Source: Rhizophagus clarus
Taxonomy: Eukaryota > Glomeromycota > Glomeromycetes > Glomerales > Glomeraceae
Assembly (NCBI GenBank): GCA_015698045.1
Contig: BLAL01000060.1
Span: 622,501-686,500 of the forward strand
Direction: 5' to 3'
DNA length: 64,000 nucleotides
Shown here: positions 45,400-57,660 of the stretch, piece by piece
Position numbering within the stretch: position 1 is the stretch's first letter
How the letters are laid out: each line of letters starts with the position of its first letter
The notes under the pieces: generated by a model
What the model saw: only the letters and a program-made list of their open reading frames with translations
Database searches by the model: none
What the model was told of the DNA's origin: nothing
Made by a program: the position numbers and the translations under genes

Positions 45400-45860
45400 T
45401 TGTTTATTTTTTGGTATTATTTTTTTTATTTTGTAGGTTTCAGTTTTTATAAAGTGAATATTAGTGTCCCTTTAGCAAAATGGACCTCAAAAAACGTTAA
45501 CTAGTGTTTCTCTCTATTATTATTTTTGTAGGTTTCAGCTTCTATGGAGGTGGATCTTTGGATGGGTAAGTGTCTCTTTAGTGAAATGAACCTCAAGAAA
45601 CGTTAACTAATATTTCTCTCTATTATTTTTGTAGGTTTCAGCTTCTATAGGGGTAGATCTTTAGATGAGTAAGTGTCTCTTTAGTGAAATAAACTTCAAG
45701 AAACGTTAACTAACATTTCTTTCAATTATTTTATAACTTTCAGCTTCTATAGAATAGATACTCAGATGGGTAAGCGTTTCTAGCGAAATAGACAAAATAG
45801 ACAAAATAGACTTCAAGAATGCCTAACTATGGTTTTTCTTTTTTGATTTTGTAGGCTTTG
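45400..45860 (+). repeat. Exon/intron-like array, left arm of element C
   Basis: About five units of about 103 bp. Two clean blocks are 45532-45565 and 45635-45668, both 34 nt, starting gtttcagcttctat and ending before gtaagtgtctc. The 69-nt intron between them (45566-45634) has donor gtaagt, the branch-like gttaactaat at 45602-45611, a T/C tract and tttttgtag. Later units (45740, 45855) are more diverged. Confidence 0.8.
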
Positions 45861-45904
45861 GCTTATCTAACTATCCTAGGAAGTATACATTCATCTCATC
45901 AGGA

Positions 45905-46140
45905 AATTTTTTTAGGGGATATATATCGATGGATAGGTCACATGATATATATCGATAATAATTGGACTCGTCGAGTAGTATCGATGTGGGTAAATGATGA
46001 CAAATTATCAGAATTTAACTAAAATGACAAATATTGATAGAGATGTATATCGATGGAAAGGTCACATGATATCTATCGATAATAATCAGACTCGTCGAGT
46101 AGTATCGATACGGAAAAGATGATTACTTATCGGAATTAAG
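45905..46140. repeat. Left subterminal duplication of element D
   Basis: Two copies of about 130 bp (from 45915 and 46045), each with catcgatgga-aggtcacatg, tatcgataataat and gactcgtcgagtagtatcga. The motif tcgataat is shared with the right-end repeats, so it is a candidate transposase-binding motif. Confidence 0.8.
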
Positions 46141-46586
46141 CCTAAACGATAAAAGTCGAGAAAATTTCATACGATAAAAATCAAGAAAATTCAAACGATA
46201 AATATTGAAAATATTCATTGTGATTACTAACGTAAATTTATTTATTTATTTATAATAATAAAATTCATAATAAAATTCATAATGATAATAATTATAATTA
46301 ATTATAAAATATTAGTATGCCACCTTAAAATAAAACATCACTTTCCAACCTATGAATAATTGCTAATCATCATAAAACAAGTCGTCATGCAATGTTATTA
46401 ATGTATCATTACCTCTGAGAATTACATCTGTTTCCTCCTCCTCTTCAAAAGAGCCTGTTTTCGGGATTTCCGGAACTTCTTCCCTCAATATCTCCTGCGC
46501 GTCATGTATAGTAAAACCTCCTTTTTTTTCGAATAAATCCTAATAAAGTATTAATTCGAATTTTATCTAACTGAATAGATTTCAAA

Positions 46587-48176
46587 TTATATAAATTGGT
46601 TTAAATAACAGCCACATACCTTAAATTTCCAATATCGTCGTTCTAGAGGTTTTTTCTCGCACTCTACGTCGGGGTAGTTAGGATTCAATACTATATCGCA
46701 TATCGCTGACGTATAAATATAGATATTCTGAAATGACTTGTCGGTATCAGATATTGCGGGAAATGCGAGTTTTGTTATATTTTCGATTACATTATCGTTA
46801 TCATCATATAACTTATTATAACACTCTTTAACTTGTGGTAAATTTTTCCAGCTCGTTATATCTTGCGGGCTTTTTCGTTTATTACCACTTATTGATTGTA
46901 GACCGAATTCCTTAAAAATAGCGCTTTTCACTGCTGCAACGTGTACTCCTCTCATATCTTTCATTTTTCGCATGAGCTATAAAAGAAAATAAAAAATCCA
47001 TAATGATAATCAAAAAATTTAAATTAAACACAACAGTTATGATTACGATTATTAATGATAATCACTATAGAATGATGGCGTCCTGAAAATGCGTTCGTCC
47101 ACTCTCTATAGCCTACTTCACGAAGATAATCAGGATGATGTTGATTTAGCCAATTTTCGAGCTCCAACTTAAAATTTTCAAAGGTAGGCCACATATTGTC
47201 TGGAAAGGATTTATTGCACACCGAGTTATAACCTTCCTATATTAGTGTGTGATAATAAATAATTGCAATTATGTTGTGATTTGGTGACGGATGGTATAAG
47301 AGAGAATAGCACCAGGTTTTCGTTAGAAACTTACATTGAAGACCTTTTCGCTTAGGTCAATTTTTTTCTTTTTCTCATTTTGCAACTTAATCTGGTTCTG
47401 GATCCATCTGACTTTCTCGAGCATCTCTTTATGTAATTCATATAGAGCTCGTATTTGCCTACCTTGTTTTATAAGTATGTCCTCGCAACTTTTTCTGCTT
47501 TTAGGAGGTTGGACATTGATCTCCGGTGTTTCTTCTGCAGTTGTAGTTGACGAGCTTCTTCCATGCTCAACAGCTGGCGTGGTCGGCCTACTGCGCCGTA
47601 CATTTTCTCTATTTGTTTCCGGTACAAGCGTTTCAGAATTTTCATCGCCAGCTGACGTTAATGTATTAACCCAGTAAATTGTATTAGGTGTAATAGATGT
47701 AAACTGAAATGAAATGTCGACAATTTTCAAGTCTGGAAATTATCACTTACTTTGCTTTGATTGTCTGCCGTATGTTTTGAGTTGTTTAGAAATATATTCC
47801 TTTATCCTTCGAGTGTTATCTAAAAAATAAATGATTGATTATGAAAGGTTTATTAACATAATATCTAACAAATCATAATAAATATATATGGATCATTACC
47901 TTCTGCTAGTGGTGTAGTTTACGAAGATTCCGCTACTACTTCCATTTCTTCTTGATCACTATCTGATCCCTGGTTACTAGTATTTGATTTTTTGGCTGTC
48001 TCTTTAGCTTGTGAACTAATAGTATCTGATTCTTTAGCAGGCTCTTTAGCTTGCGAAGTATCTTTCCGCTTTACGATTTTTCTTGGGCCTTCTTGTTCAT
48101 TATTATATTCGTTATTTGATTCCTGAGACTGTTTATCTTTGTTAGCTCTAGTGGAATATTTTCGTTTTTTTGGCAT
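46587..48176 (-). CDS. Accessory gene of the Plavaka element (multi-exon, unrecognised)
   Basis: Minus-strand exons at about 48176-47919, 47730-47323, 47221-47024 and 46973-46587, joined by short introns (e.g. about 47760-47890 and 46980-47020). The N-terminal part (M-P-K-K-R-K-Y-S, at 48176) starts with a basic nuclear-localisation-like P-K-K-R-K and repeats S-Q-A-K-E-(T/P)-A-K-(E/K)-S. Next comes a coiled-coil-like stretch (I-L-I-K-Q-G-R-Q-I-R-A-L-Y-E-L-H-K-E-M, about 47480-47420). The exon at 47221 has a W-P-T-F-E-N-F-K-L-E-L-E-N-W motif. The last exon has basic and Tyr-rich parts. Exact exon limits are uncertain, and a further exon may lie at 46560-46370. It is transcribed divergently from the transposase. 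It may be a DNA-binding helper protein, as other CACTA elements have; this is inference. Confidence 0.6.
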
Positions 48177-49264
48177 TTTTTTAAAAAGGTTTGAAACAAA
48201 TTAGTAAAAAAAGAAAGATATAAATGGTTAGACTAAAGAAGAGCGAAGAAAAATTTAGTATAAAGTGAAAAAAGGAGCGAACGAAAAAGGATTGAAGAAG
48301 AAGCAGATGAAAAAGGATTGAAGAAGAAGCGGATGAAAAAGGATTGAAGAAGATTTGAATGTAAAATCAGAGATAAAAAAAGTTTAAAAAAAAGGTTGGA
48401 AAAGTATCCTATATATAAACTTTTCTAAAGTTTGATAAACTATTTAGATCAGTAAAACTCGATGTGACGCGTAAATAATTATAATGCATACTAATTAAAT
48501 TATTATAGCGACGCGTTATTAATTGTAATGCATAATTAAAATATTATAACGATGCATATTAGTTAATTGTACTCAAAATTAAATGGATTAAACAAGGGAT
48601 AACGACGCATATTAGTTAATTGTACTCTAAAATTAAATAAATTCGAGGGATAACAATGTATATTAGTTAATTGTAAATAAATTCGAGGGATAACGATGCA
48701 TATTAATTATTTGTAAATAAATTTGAGGGATACGGTAACAATGCACATTAGTGTTAATTGTACTCTAAAATTAAATAAATTCGAGGGATAACAATGTATA
48801 TTAGTTAATTGTAAATAAATTCGAGGGATAATGATGCATATTAATTATTTGTAAATAAATTCGAGGGATACGGTAACAATGCACATTAGTTAACTGAAAA
48901 TATCCAATCATAGTAGTAAATGGTATCGATCTCTTTCAATTACTCAAAATTAAATAAATTATTTGAAAATTTAACAATACAAAACAATACAATTAATCGA
49001 GATATAACGATGCATATTTAATTGTTGTACTCAAAAATTAAATAGATCAACAATACAATTAAGAAAAGTCTAAAAATATCTGTATTGTTTACTAATAAAA
49101 CTGATCGTCGTCTACTACTAGTAAAGCTAAAATAATGAAATATATATATTACATCGTTTTTTGGTTTTATTCAGGCAATAAATTCCGTTTTTACTAGTTT
49201 TGTTCAGGCAACAAATTCACTTTCATAAAATTTGGTTCCGTTCACTATCGCTAAAATCACTCAA
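48177..49264. promoter_or_regulatory. Divergent intergenic region of element D with tandem repeats
   Basis: It separates the minus-strand accessory gene from the plus-strand transposase and so must hold both promoters. 48240-48400 is purine-rich with a gaaaaaggattgaagaag repeat. 48480-48900 contains about eight copies of (g)gataac-atgcatattagttaattgta, spaced 40-60 bp apart. These could bind an element-encoded regulator; this is inference. Confidence 0.55.
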
Positions 49265-52134
49265 AATGACCTATAAATGTTCATATTGTTCATATACTTT
49301 TTCGTCAACTTATGCATTAAAACGACATATTTCAGACAAGTATCAATATATTGACGAAGATGAAGAAGTAATCTTTCAATCAAACATGCCACACGAAGAA
49401 CATGATCTCTGAGATGATGATGATAAAGAAGTATCAAAAGTGCCATATCATGAAGAATCCGGTCTCTGGGATGATGATCTTTCAATGAAAGATGACGAAT
49501 CTGAATCGAAAATAACATTAGAACAACTTGTAGAATCTCATGAAAATTTACAAATTTCTGAAGAGTCGGATGAGAAAAGTGGGGAATTTGATGACAACGA
49601 TGAGTCGGATGAGGAAAGTGGTGAATTTGATGACGACGATAATGAGGATAATGAAGTTGACTTAACATACTCGTTATCTATCGATGCTGAAGATTTTTGT
49701 GGGACCACACTAGATGATGCAATAAGAGACAAAACACATCCACCTAACACTGAATGGCCGAACGACATTTATCGTGAATTCATGGAAATTGTTATGGAAT
49801 ATCAATTATCTAATTCTTGCAGTGATAGGATAATTAAGTTAATCAATAAAAGCAGACAAGAGGCCGAAAAAAACCCATTACCAATAAATACTAAGGAAGG
49901 TCGTAGATTTCTTGATGTTAACGAATTTCCTTATATGAAATTCAAAAAAGTCCTTATTACAAAATTCCAGGATAAAGATTATTCTTTTTATTATCAACCG
50001 ATAATTCATGGAATTAAAGTTCTGCTTCTTCAATCCGAAATGAATGAAGAATTTGTTTTTAAGTATAAAAATCACAATACATTGATTAAGACTTATGGTG
50101 AACAATTCGAAAGTAATTGGTGGTATATCACGGAAAATAAAATTCCTGTCGATAACAAATTATTATCGATAATAATCTACGCCGATTCCACAACTTGTGA
50201 TCATCTGGGCAAAACTTCTGAACATCCTATATATATTTCACTCGGAAATATACCAAATTGGCAGCGAAATAAACCTAACGCTAAAGTACTTGTTGGTTAT
50301 TTGCCAAAATTGAAAGCAAAAGATAATACTACAAGGAATTCTGAGTCTTTCCGAAGATTACAGAGACTCATTTTTCAGAGATGTCTCCAAATATTATTAT
50401 CGCCGATAATGAATCAAAATGACATGTATTTAGTTGTTCAAAATAAAATACATCCATTTACACCAAAATTATCGGTTATCCTTGCTGATATGGCGGAAGC
50501 AGGAGCATTTACCGCAACATATCTTCCATCAACTTCTAAACGACCATGTTATTATTGCTTGATAAATAACGAAGATCTTAATAATATGGCATTATCTCAT
50601 ATTGATTTATGAACTCCAGAAAAGATGAAACTAGCTATTAGTGAGAATCAAGCAAGTGAATTTTCGATTCAATTATTTTTGGGATTTTGACGATTTTAAT
50701 ATTTATGAGGCGACTGCTCCAGATCGTATGCATTTACTCGACCTTGGAGTAACAAAGTATCTTATAGAATTTACTCGTGAATTGTTACACTGAAAGGTCA
50801 GCAATAGAGCAGTAAAAGATATGGACCACAGATTGTGCGCAATCCCACGATATTCAGGCTTAATAATATTAAAAAACGGATTGGAAAATATATCTAAATT
50901 TACTGCCAATGATTATCGTAATATAATGAAAGTGATTATTTTCGTTATAGATAATTTATACGATGATTATAAAGAAGGTGGAATACCATGTAAGAGACTG
51001 TGCAACATTTTTCATAAATATTTGGTAATGTATATAAAGTTGCATCAGGAGTCATTTACAGATACCGAGTTAACAGAATTAGAGGTAAATATCGATTATT
51101 AATTCTAAACCAAATCTTTAATTAGTATTTAATTTCAGTTTTTTAAAAATTTATTACTACTATTACTAGACGTTAATAACTGAATTCTGTCAAGAATTTG
51201 TAACGATATTTGCCGAATATTCTTCAAGTCGCTGTAAAATACCTAAACTTCACGTGCTTCGTTATCATGTAATTCTGTCAATTCGACTTTATAGTTCGAT
51301 GAATGGGATGTCAACAGAAACATATGAAACTTTGCATAAGAAGAGCATTAAAACTCCATATCGAATGACAAATAAAAGAAATTATGTTCCACAAATGTTA
51401 ACTACGGTAATATTATATGATCTGTTTCGTTATAATCTATTTTAATCGATTAATTTAAATTTGATATGATAGGTGCGACGTCAATATTTAGCCTTGAAAC
51501 AAAAAAAACCTACGATAAGGAGATCTAGTGGATTTCGAAATCTTTTATGGGAGTTCAAATTTACTGAAATTGAAACAACAGTTTCTAAAATAAAACAAGA
51601 CACCGATATCCATCATCTGTATAAAGAAGGGTTTGATAACCTTCATGCAGGTTTTGAAAAGTTTTTGACAGAAAATAAGTTAGAATATGATTATGAATCT
51701 GGGCATTTTAAAATATATTCTAGTGTAGCTGTTGAATCAACTGATATTATCTGAACAGCAGGAACCTTTTATGGTAATGAATGGTTCAGTGATGTAGTAG
51801 TCTCTTCCGAAGAAACTGCGTGGTATGGAAAGGTATGATATGCTTAAAATTTTTTATTAAGATTTTTGTCATGATGACATGTTATTAACTGAATTAAATT
51901 TAGGCACTTTTATTATTGGAATTTTCTGCAAAAGGTTTAAAAGAGCCAGTAAATCTTGCTTTGTTACGATGGTATGAAGAAGTACAAGAAGAAGAGATCA
52001 TATACGACTGTCCAAGATTATGGCTAACTGATCAATATACATGTGTTTACTTAGATTCGGTTGATATGTCAGTTCACATTATACCAAGAAATAACTGTGA
52101 AAATGAATATTTTGTTAATACGTATATTTTTTAA
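49265..52134 (+). pseudogene. Plavaka transposase, interrupted
   Basis: ATG 49265. The N-terminus is a C2H2 finger (C-S-Y-C...H-I-S...). An acidic region follows (about 49400-49700) with the repeat E-S-D-E-(K/E)-S-G-E-F-D-D. The body has I-I-Y-A-D-S-T-T-C-D-H-L-G-K and I-P-N-W-Q-R-N-K-P-N-A-K-V-L-V-G-Y-L-P, typical of Plavaka, followed by P-C-Y-Y-C-L. After 50612 come F-N-I-Y-E-A-T-A-P-D-R-M-H-L-L-D-L-G. At 51240-51440: P-K-L-H-V-L-R-Y-H-V-I and M-N-G-M-S-T-E-T-Y-E-T-L-H-K. The C-terminus (51916-52134) ends at TAA 52132. Introns lie near 51090-51180, 51410-51472 and 51835-51903. At least four in-frame stops are present, including a TGA at 49410 inside a D-L-W-D-D-D repeat, so the copy is not functional. 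Confidence 0.9.
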
Positions 52135-52229
52135 GGTGTAAAATAAAATTAGATTAATATTCTTAGTATTCATTTGTATATGAGTGCGTTTTATGATTTA
52201 TTAATGAAACAATAAATAATGGATTTAAC

Positions 52230-52640
52230 TTGATTATTTTTGATAATTGTCAATATTGCAAATCATCGTTGAGATTATTTTCGATAACTGTCAATATCAC
52301 AAATTATCAGTGCGATTATTTTCGATAACTGTCAATATCGCAAATTATCAGTGCGATTATTTTCGATAATTGTCAATATCGCAAATCATCGTTGAGATTA
52401 TTTTCAATAATTGTCAATATCGCAAATCATCGTTGAGATTATTTTCGATAATTGTCAATATCGCAAATCATCGTTGAGATTATTTTCGATAATTGTCAAT
52501 ATCGCAAATTATCAGTGCGATTATTTTCGATAATTGCCAACATCGCAAATCATCGTCAAGATTATTTTCGATAATTGCCAACATCGCAAATCATCGTTGA
52601 GATTATTTCGATAATTGTCAATATCGCAAATTATCAGTAC
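52230..52640. repeat. 41-bp tandem repeats at the right subterminal end of element D
   Basis: About ten copies of a 41-bp unit containing ttcgataattgtcaatatcg and atcatcgttgag (or atcagtgcga). Two sub-variants alternate irregularly, and one unit has a 1-nt deletion. The tcgataat motif also occurs in the left subterminal repeats. Confidence 0.9.
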
Positions 52641-53229
52641 GATTATTTTAGAAAAAGTTAAATATCGTTGTATAATTATGAGATAATTATCGAATATTAT
52701 CACATTATGTTGACCATCGATTTATAAATACGATATTTATCGATAAAGTGATAATTATCGATGTATATCTTCTGAAAAAATTTCCTGATGCTGTCATTAT
52801 ATGTCTGATTATAATTCTTTTATCATGATCAGTTAACTTACGCGGTCTTCCAGAGCATTAAATAGAAATGGGTTATTTGCTCATGATCATAGAGACTATG
52901 ATGTTATTGATAATTGTTTGTTGGAATTGAACCAACTGGAACAATATTCCAAACCATTAACAACGATTTAATATAAATATAGAATAGTGTAGTTTAGAGA
53001 TTTAGATACATTAATGTATGAATATTGCATAGTTCTTTATATATACTATGTAAATAAATAATAATCTTATGTTATAATAAAATAATGGCTCAAAATCTCA
53101 AATGGAACTTGTGTAACTATTGGCATTTGATAAATAAATATTACATAATAACAAATCAATGAAGAATCAGAAAATAATCAGTCTCTGATCTTTTACTAAT
53201 ATATCATTTGCAAAACCTATAAAATCAAA

Positions 53230-53890
53230 AAAAAGAAATCTGTTAGTTAGGTGTTTCTTGAAGTTTATTTCAAATCTATTTCAAAGAAATACTCATCACC
53301 CCTCAAAAATCCCTTCCATAGATACCAAAACCTACATAGATAAAAGAAGAAATATTAGCATGTTTCTAAAGTTGAAATGCAAAACTTTCCTAAGGTAATT
53401 ACTTACCATGGTGAATTTCTTGAAGTCCATTTCACTAAAGAGATATTTACCTGTATGAATATCCACCTCGCTCATAGAAGCTGAAACCTATAAAATAATA
53501 AAAAGAAATGTTAGTTAACATTTCTTGAAGTCCATTTTACTAAAGAGACACTTACCTGTTCAATGGTCACCCCATAGAAACCAAAACCTACAAAAATAAT
53601 AGAGAGAAATATTAGTTAACATTTCTTAAGATCCATTTTACTAAAGAGACATTTATCCGTACAAATATCCATCTCATAGAAGCTGAAACCTACAAAATAA
53701 TAGGGAGAAATGTTAGTTAATGTTTCTTGAAGTTCATTTTGCTAAACAGACACTTACCCGTTTAAAGATCTATCTCATAAAGCTGAAACCTACAAAATAA
53801 TGGAGAGAAATGTTAGTTAACGTTCTTGAGGTTCATTTCGCTAAAGAAATACTAGTATTCACCTTATAAAAACTGAAACCTACAAAATAA
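53230..53890 (-). repeat. Exon/intron-like array, right arm of element C (minus strand)
   Basis: About six units of about 105 bp. On the minus strand: donor caggtaagtgtctctttag, a gttaac-taa(c/t)att branch-like site, a ctctattattt T/C tract and ttgtaggttt at the acceptor. Blocks are 28-38 nt; the clearest (53557-53588) is a 32-nt gttttggtttctatggggtg block. The units match those of the left arm at 45.4 kb, so the two arms are an inverted pair inside the TIRs. Confidence 0.8.
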
Positions 53891-53993
53891 TAAAAAATCA
53901 TGCATCATGTTTTGTATTGCAGAATTATGGCACAAAAATTTTTACCAATAAAATTTGGTGGCGTGATCCATGCGACATATCATGGGTGCGATA

Positions 53994-54997
53994 AAAAATA
54001 AATTCCATAAAAAAAACATTTTACTTATCTATAATGTATTATTTTTATTTATAATTTAACAAAATAAATAGACCTAATAGCTAATAAGAATTTTTTTTAT
54101 AAATAAATAATTTATGTTTTATTTTTATGCTTAATGAATTAAAATTTAAAATTTAAAATTTTAAAGTTTTTTCTAATAAGTTGCAGAAATTTACATAATT
54201 ATTATAATACTAGAATTTAAGAATTAAAGATTTAATTTAAATAAACAAAAAAACATTATATTTAACTAGTTTTTTGACCAAAATCCACTTATAACACCCA
54301 AATAGATCTAATAGTATTGTTTTAATAGATAAAAAAATTTTTTATTAGTATTTTAATTAAAAAATTTTAATAAAATTTACAAATAATAAAAAATCTGGCA
54401 TAATAATCACTTTTCTAAGCTTAACAAAAGTTGTTTATTTTGCCAAATTATAGTTAAAAATAAGATAATTACTGATTAAAAAAAGCTTTTATTAAAAGTT
54501 TTATTGAAATCAAAAAATATTTTTTTTTATTATAAAATTGACTTTTTGCAGTTTACATAAAAACTACCTAAATAACTATTTTTTTTAACTTAGTAAATCT
54601 TTTTTTTCTTATAAAATTACATATATTTTTGTTATTTAAATTGTATTTTACATTTACTTTTAAGTTGTATTTAAAGGAAAACTTTATTTTTAAGATGAAC
54701 TTTCTTGTAAATACAAAAAAAAAAAATATTACTAAAGAGAAAATGATGATAAAAATTTATAATACACATGACGAACTATTAATTTACTTAATTTGTATAA
54801 ATATTGTATTAAAAAATTTCTTTTTTAGCTACATGATAAAATATTCAATTATAATTATACAAAAATTATTTTAATTAATGATCGATAAGTGATCTGACAT
54901 GACCACTAACTGTTATAATAAACAATAATATTAAAATTTAAAGTTAACAATTTCTACATCTAGTAATCTGATTTTTATGATCTTGATGCAGTTGGAT
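53994..54997. other. AT-rich spacer
   Basis: No gene supported; the frame at 54629-54874 is Lys/Phe/Ile low complexity. Confidence 0.5.
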
Positions 54998-55194
54998 TCA
55001 CACTAGTCAAAAAAGGAATATTCGGCCTTAATGAAATTTGGCCTATATTTAACCTCAATTAGTAATGATCTATGATTAAACATATATTCGACGTTGTTGA
55101 ATCATCGTCGAATAGTGCATACAATTAATGATAAAAATTGTAAATCAATGTGGTGTATTAATTGAGCGTTGCATCGCGTATCACGTAATACTTT

Positions 55195-55320
55195 TTAAAC
55201 TTTCTTTCTTTTCCCTTCACCATTCCCTTTTTCCTCGTCCTTCCCTTTATTTTCTTCACTTTTCCTTTTCCCTTCATCTATTCCCTTTCCTCTTCTCTTA
55301 ATTTTCCTTTAAGTGGCTCT
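55195..55320 (+). promoter_or_regulatory. C/T-rich tract upstream of the element B array
   Basis: A dense pyrimidine tract (ctttctttcttttccc, ttcccttt and similar) between the left end and the first exon-like block, at the place equivalent to the purine tract at 30000-30180 of element A. A candidate transcription-start region by analogy with C/T-rich fungal promoters. Confidence 0.4.
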
Positions 55321-57660
55321 TCGGTTCCCTCGAATATAGGAACTTGGTAATATTTTTTTTTAATTTCTTATTTCTTCTTTTAAATAATGGTGGTTATTAA
55401 CTTATTTTTTTTTCCTTTTTTTTATAGATGGCCATTGGTGTGCGAATTCAGCAAGGTAATATGAACTTTATGAAGCTTTTTAAAGATGTTAAACTAACAG
55501 TTTTTTATCTTTATTTTATGTTTTATTAAGAGAAATGCCAGCAAATTTTTGAAGAAAAAATCAGAAAATTTTCTTTAAAAAATTATTTACCATTTTTTTT
55601 TTATTTCTATTTTGTAAGAAACCAACTAAATTTTGATTTCAGACCTACACAAGCAATATTTTCAAAAAAAATCAAAATTTCAAAAAAAAGTTCTTTAATG
55701 ATCTTTTATTTAGACTCAGTAAATATTATATTAACATTTCAGCGTTTGATTTGGACCAGTATGCTTTGAAATAAACTTCAAAAAAAATGTTAAACTTCAA
55801 AGAAATTTTTAACATTTTTATGCTTTATGTACAGAAATCAGCTTCAATATGGACACTGATACTCCAGATAAGCTTTGAAAAGTTTTGTTTTGAAACTTTA
55901 TTAAAAGAAAATATTTATACTGATTTTTTATCTTTTTTTTTAGGAAAACCAGTTCTGAAATTGAATACCAGAATCCTGACAGGTAAGTTTCAATTATTGA
56001 AACTTTTCCAAACTTTAATTTTTTTAAAAAAAAAATTTAACTTTTTTTTTCTTCTTTTTTTTTTAGGAAAACTGTTTCCGAAATTGGATATCAGATCCAA
56101 ATAAATTTTCTCCAAAACTCTATAAAGAGTTTTTTTTACAGTTTTTTTATTTATTTTCATAGGGAAAGTGGTTCTGAAATTGGGATACCGGATTTTTAAG
56201 TAAGTTTCGAAAAAAATTTTTAATTTTTGAAAATTTTTCAAAACTTTTAGGCATTTGATGTAAAACTAATTTTTTTTACTTCTATTTGTACACCAGATTC
56301 CCAGGTAAAAAAGTGTCAGTAAAAATTTGAAACTTTTTTAAAAAAAAGGTGCATCTTTTTCTATTTCTTTATCGAGACTGTAGGGGACTCCGGTTGGACG
56401 CACAGGTTTTGGTTAGTGTTTTTTTTAATTCTTTTTATTTTTATTTTAATGAATTATTACTAATAACGATAAAGATTTATTTACTTTTATTTTATTTTAT
56501 TTTTTTTTGTAGGCAATTTTTCAGTCTTTTGCTGGATGTATAGGGAAATTTTATTATTAATTTTTTTTATTTTTAACAAACTGTTACTAACAGTTCACTT
56601 TTCTTTTTTTTAGACGGATCTTCATGGTCACTTTGGCAGAATTTTTTGGTTCTAGTCAAACTTTGATTCTGAATCCCCAGGTAAGTTTTCAAAAAAAAAT
56701 TCAAAACTTTAATTAAAAAATATCAAATTTAACTTCTTTTTATTTCAATTTTATAGGTCTTGTTAGAACTATGAACAGAACGCTGGTAAGTTCTCAAAAA
56801 TAATTGAAAAACTTCTCGTTATCAGACATAATTTACTAATAGAATTTATTTTAATTGTTTTTAATTGAACTTTTATAATTTATTAATTTACATCATTTTA
56901 CTTTTGATATTTTTCATTAAAATAAATATTAGATTAATGTTTTTCTCTGGTTGTGGATTCAGTTGGATATCGGTAAGTAAAAAAAAGTTTTTTTTCAATG
57001 TTTTTTTTTATTTTAACGATCTTTTCTAACTGATTGTTTCTTTTCTTCAGGCAAAATTTTCAAGTTTCCCTGGAGTGGAATACCAGCAAGAAAATTTTTA
57101 AAATTCTTTTTAACTTGATAAATATTATTAAATATTAAATGTTTGTCTTTTATTTTTTTTAGATACTAATCAGAACTAGGTTTAGCTTGGAATATTGATA
57201 TTGATTGTTCAGGGAGAGTACTATCAAGAATTTCAAGAACAATGCCATTAAACTGGCAAGTAAAAAAAAATATTTCAATTTGTTTTTTTTTTAATTTAAT
57301 GAACATTATACTAACTGTTTGTTTTTTTCTTTTATATAGAAAAATCTGCTCTTGAATCCTGGTAGTTAAGCTTCAAATAAAACCAAATAAAAACATTTTT
57401 AATGTTTTTTTTTCTTTGGTTCTGAGCTTGGATACTAAAATTCTAGGTGAATTTTGAATTTTTTTGAAACTCTAAAATTTTTCTAGTAGGCCATTTTTTT
57501 TAAAGACTTTGATGAACGAAGCTTCAAGAGAAAAAAATTGTAAGTTCTGATAGTAATATATCTTCTGAAACTTAGTGTTTTAATTATTTTTTTACTAATC
57601 ATTTTTATTTATTCTTGTAGGCATTCGGCTTACATTTTGGACAAAAAGAACTGGTAAATT
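55320..57660 (+). repeat. Exon/intron-like array in element B
   Basis: At least a dozen blocks. Clear ones: 55428-55455 (begins with ATG right after ttttttatag, donor gtaata); 55944-55982 (39 nt, donor gtaagtt); 56163-56199 (donor gtaagtt); 56614-56680 (67 nt, acceptor tttttttag, donor gtaagttt, branch-like ttactaacagtt at 56584); 56757-56785 (donor gtaagttc). Several blocks share g(a)aaa-tgg-tctgaaattg-ataccag, so they are repeats of one another. Some have lost a donor (e.g. after 56100, ataaat in place of gtaag). The lengths are mostly not multiples of three. Confidence 0.75.

Larger units (their letters stand above)
45897..52790. mobile_element. Element D: Plavaka-type transposon
   Basis: About 6.9 kb. 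The inverted ends start catcaggaaattttttta on the left and catcaggaaattttttca on the right (reverse complement); the flanking CT at 45895-45896 and 52791-52792 is a 2-bp target duplication. Subterminal repeats: a 130-bp duplication on the left (45905-46140) and 41-bp repeats on the right (52230-52640). Inside are a plus-strand transposase (49265-52134) and a divergent minus-strand gene (46400-48176). It is inserted in the HTH-coding part of element C; removing D and one CT restores that frame. Plavaka elements are CACTA-related and frequent in fungi. Confidence 0.88.
45283..53991. mobile_element. Element C: Tc1/mariner-like element with terminal exon-like arrays, split by element D
   Basis: Long inverted ends. 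The left reads tcacacttgcgacatgttat and the reverse complement of the right reads tcgcacccatgatatgtcgc; similarity continues for more than 110 bp (ccataattctgcaa is shared). TA flanks lie at 45281-45282 and 53992-53993. The outer element consists of 45283-45896 and 52791-53991; the Plavaka element D sits between. Across the D junction the minus strand encodes G-R-P-R-K-L-T-D-H-D-K-R-I-I-I-R-H-I-M, the HTH region of Tc1-type transposases, but the catalytic part is missing. Exon-like arrays lie just inside each end, pointing outward from the centre of an inverted pair. Confidence 0.8.

Noticed and set aside
47336-47677. Plus frame of 113 residues opposite the accessory gene
   Set aside because: The minus frame has coiled-coil and splice context; the plus frame is its shadow.
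49538-49768. Minus Ser-rich frame opposite the transposase
   Set aside because: It is the shadow of the acidic Asp/Glu/Ser-rich part of the plus-strand transposase.
46587-52134. Elements C and D read as one large two-gene transposon
   Set aside because: Separate inverted ends, a CT duplication at the inner boundaries and restored reading across the junction show that D is an insertion in C.
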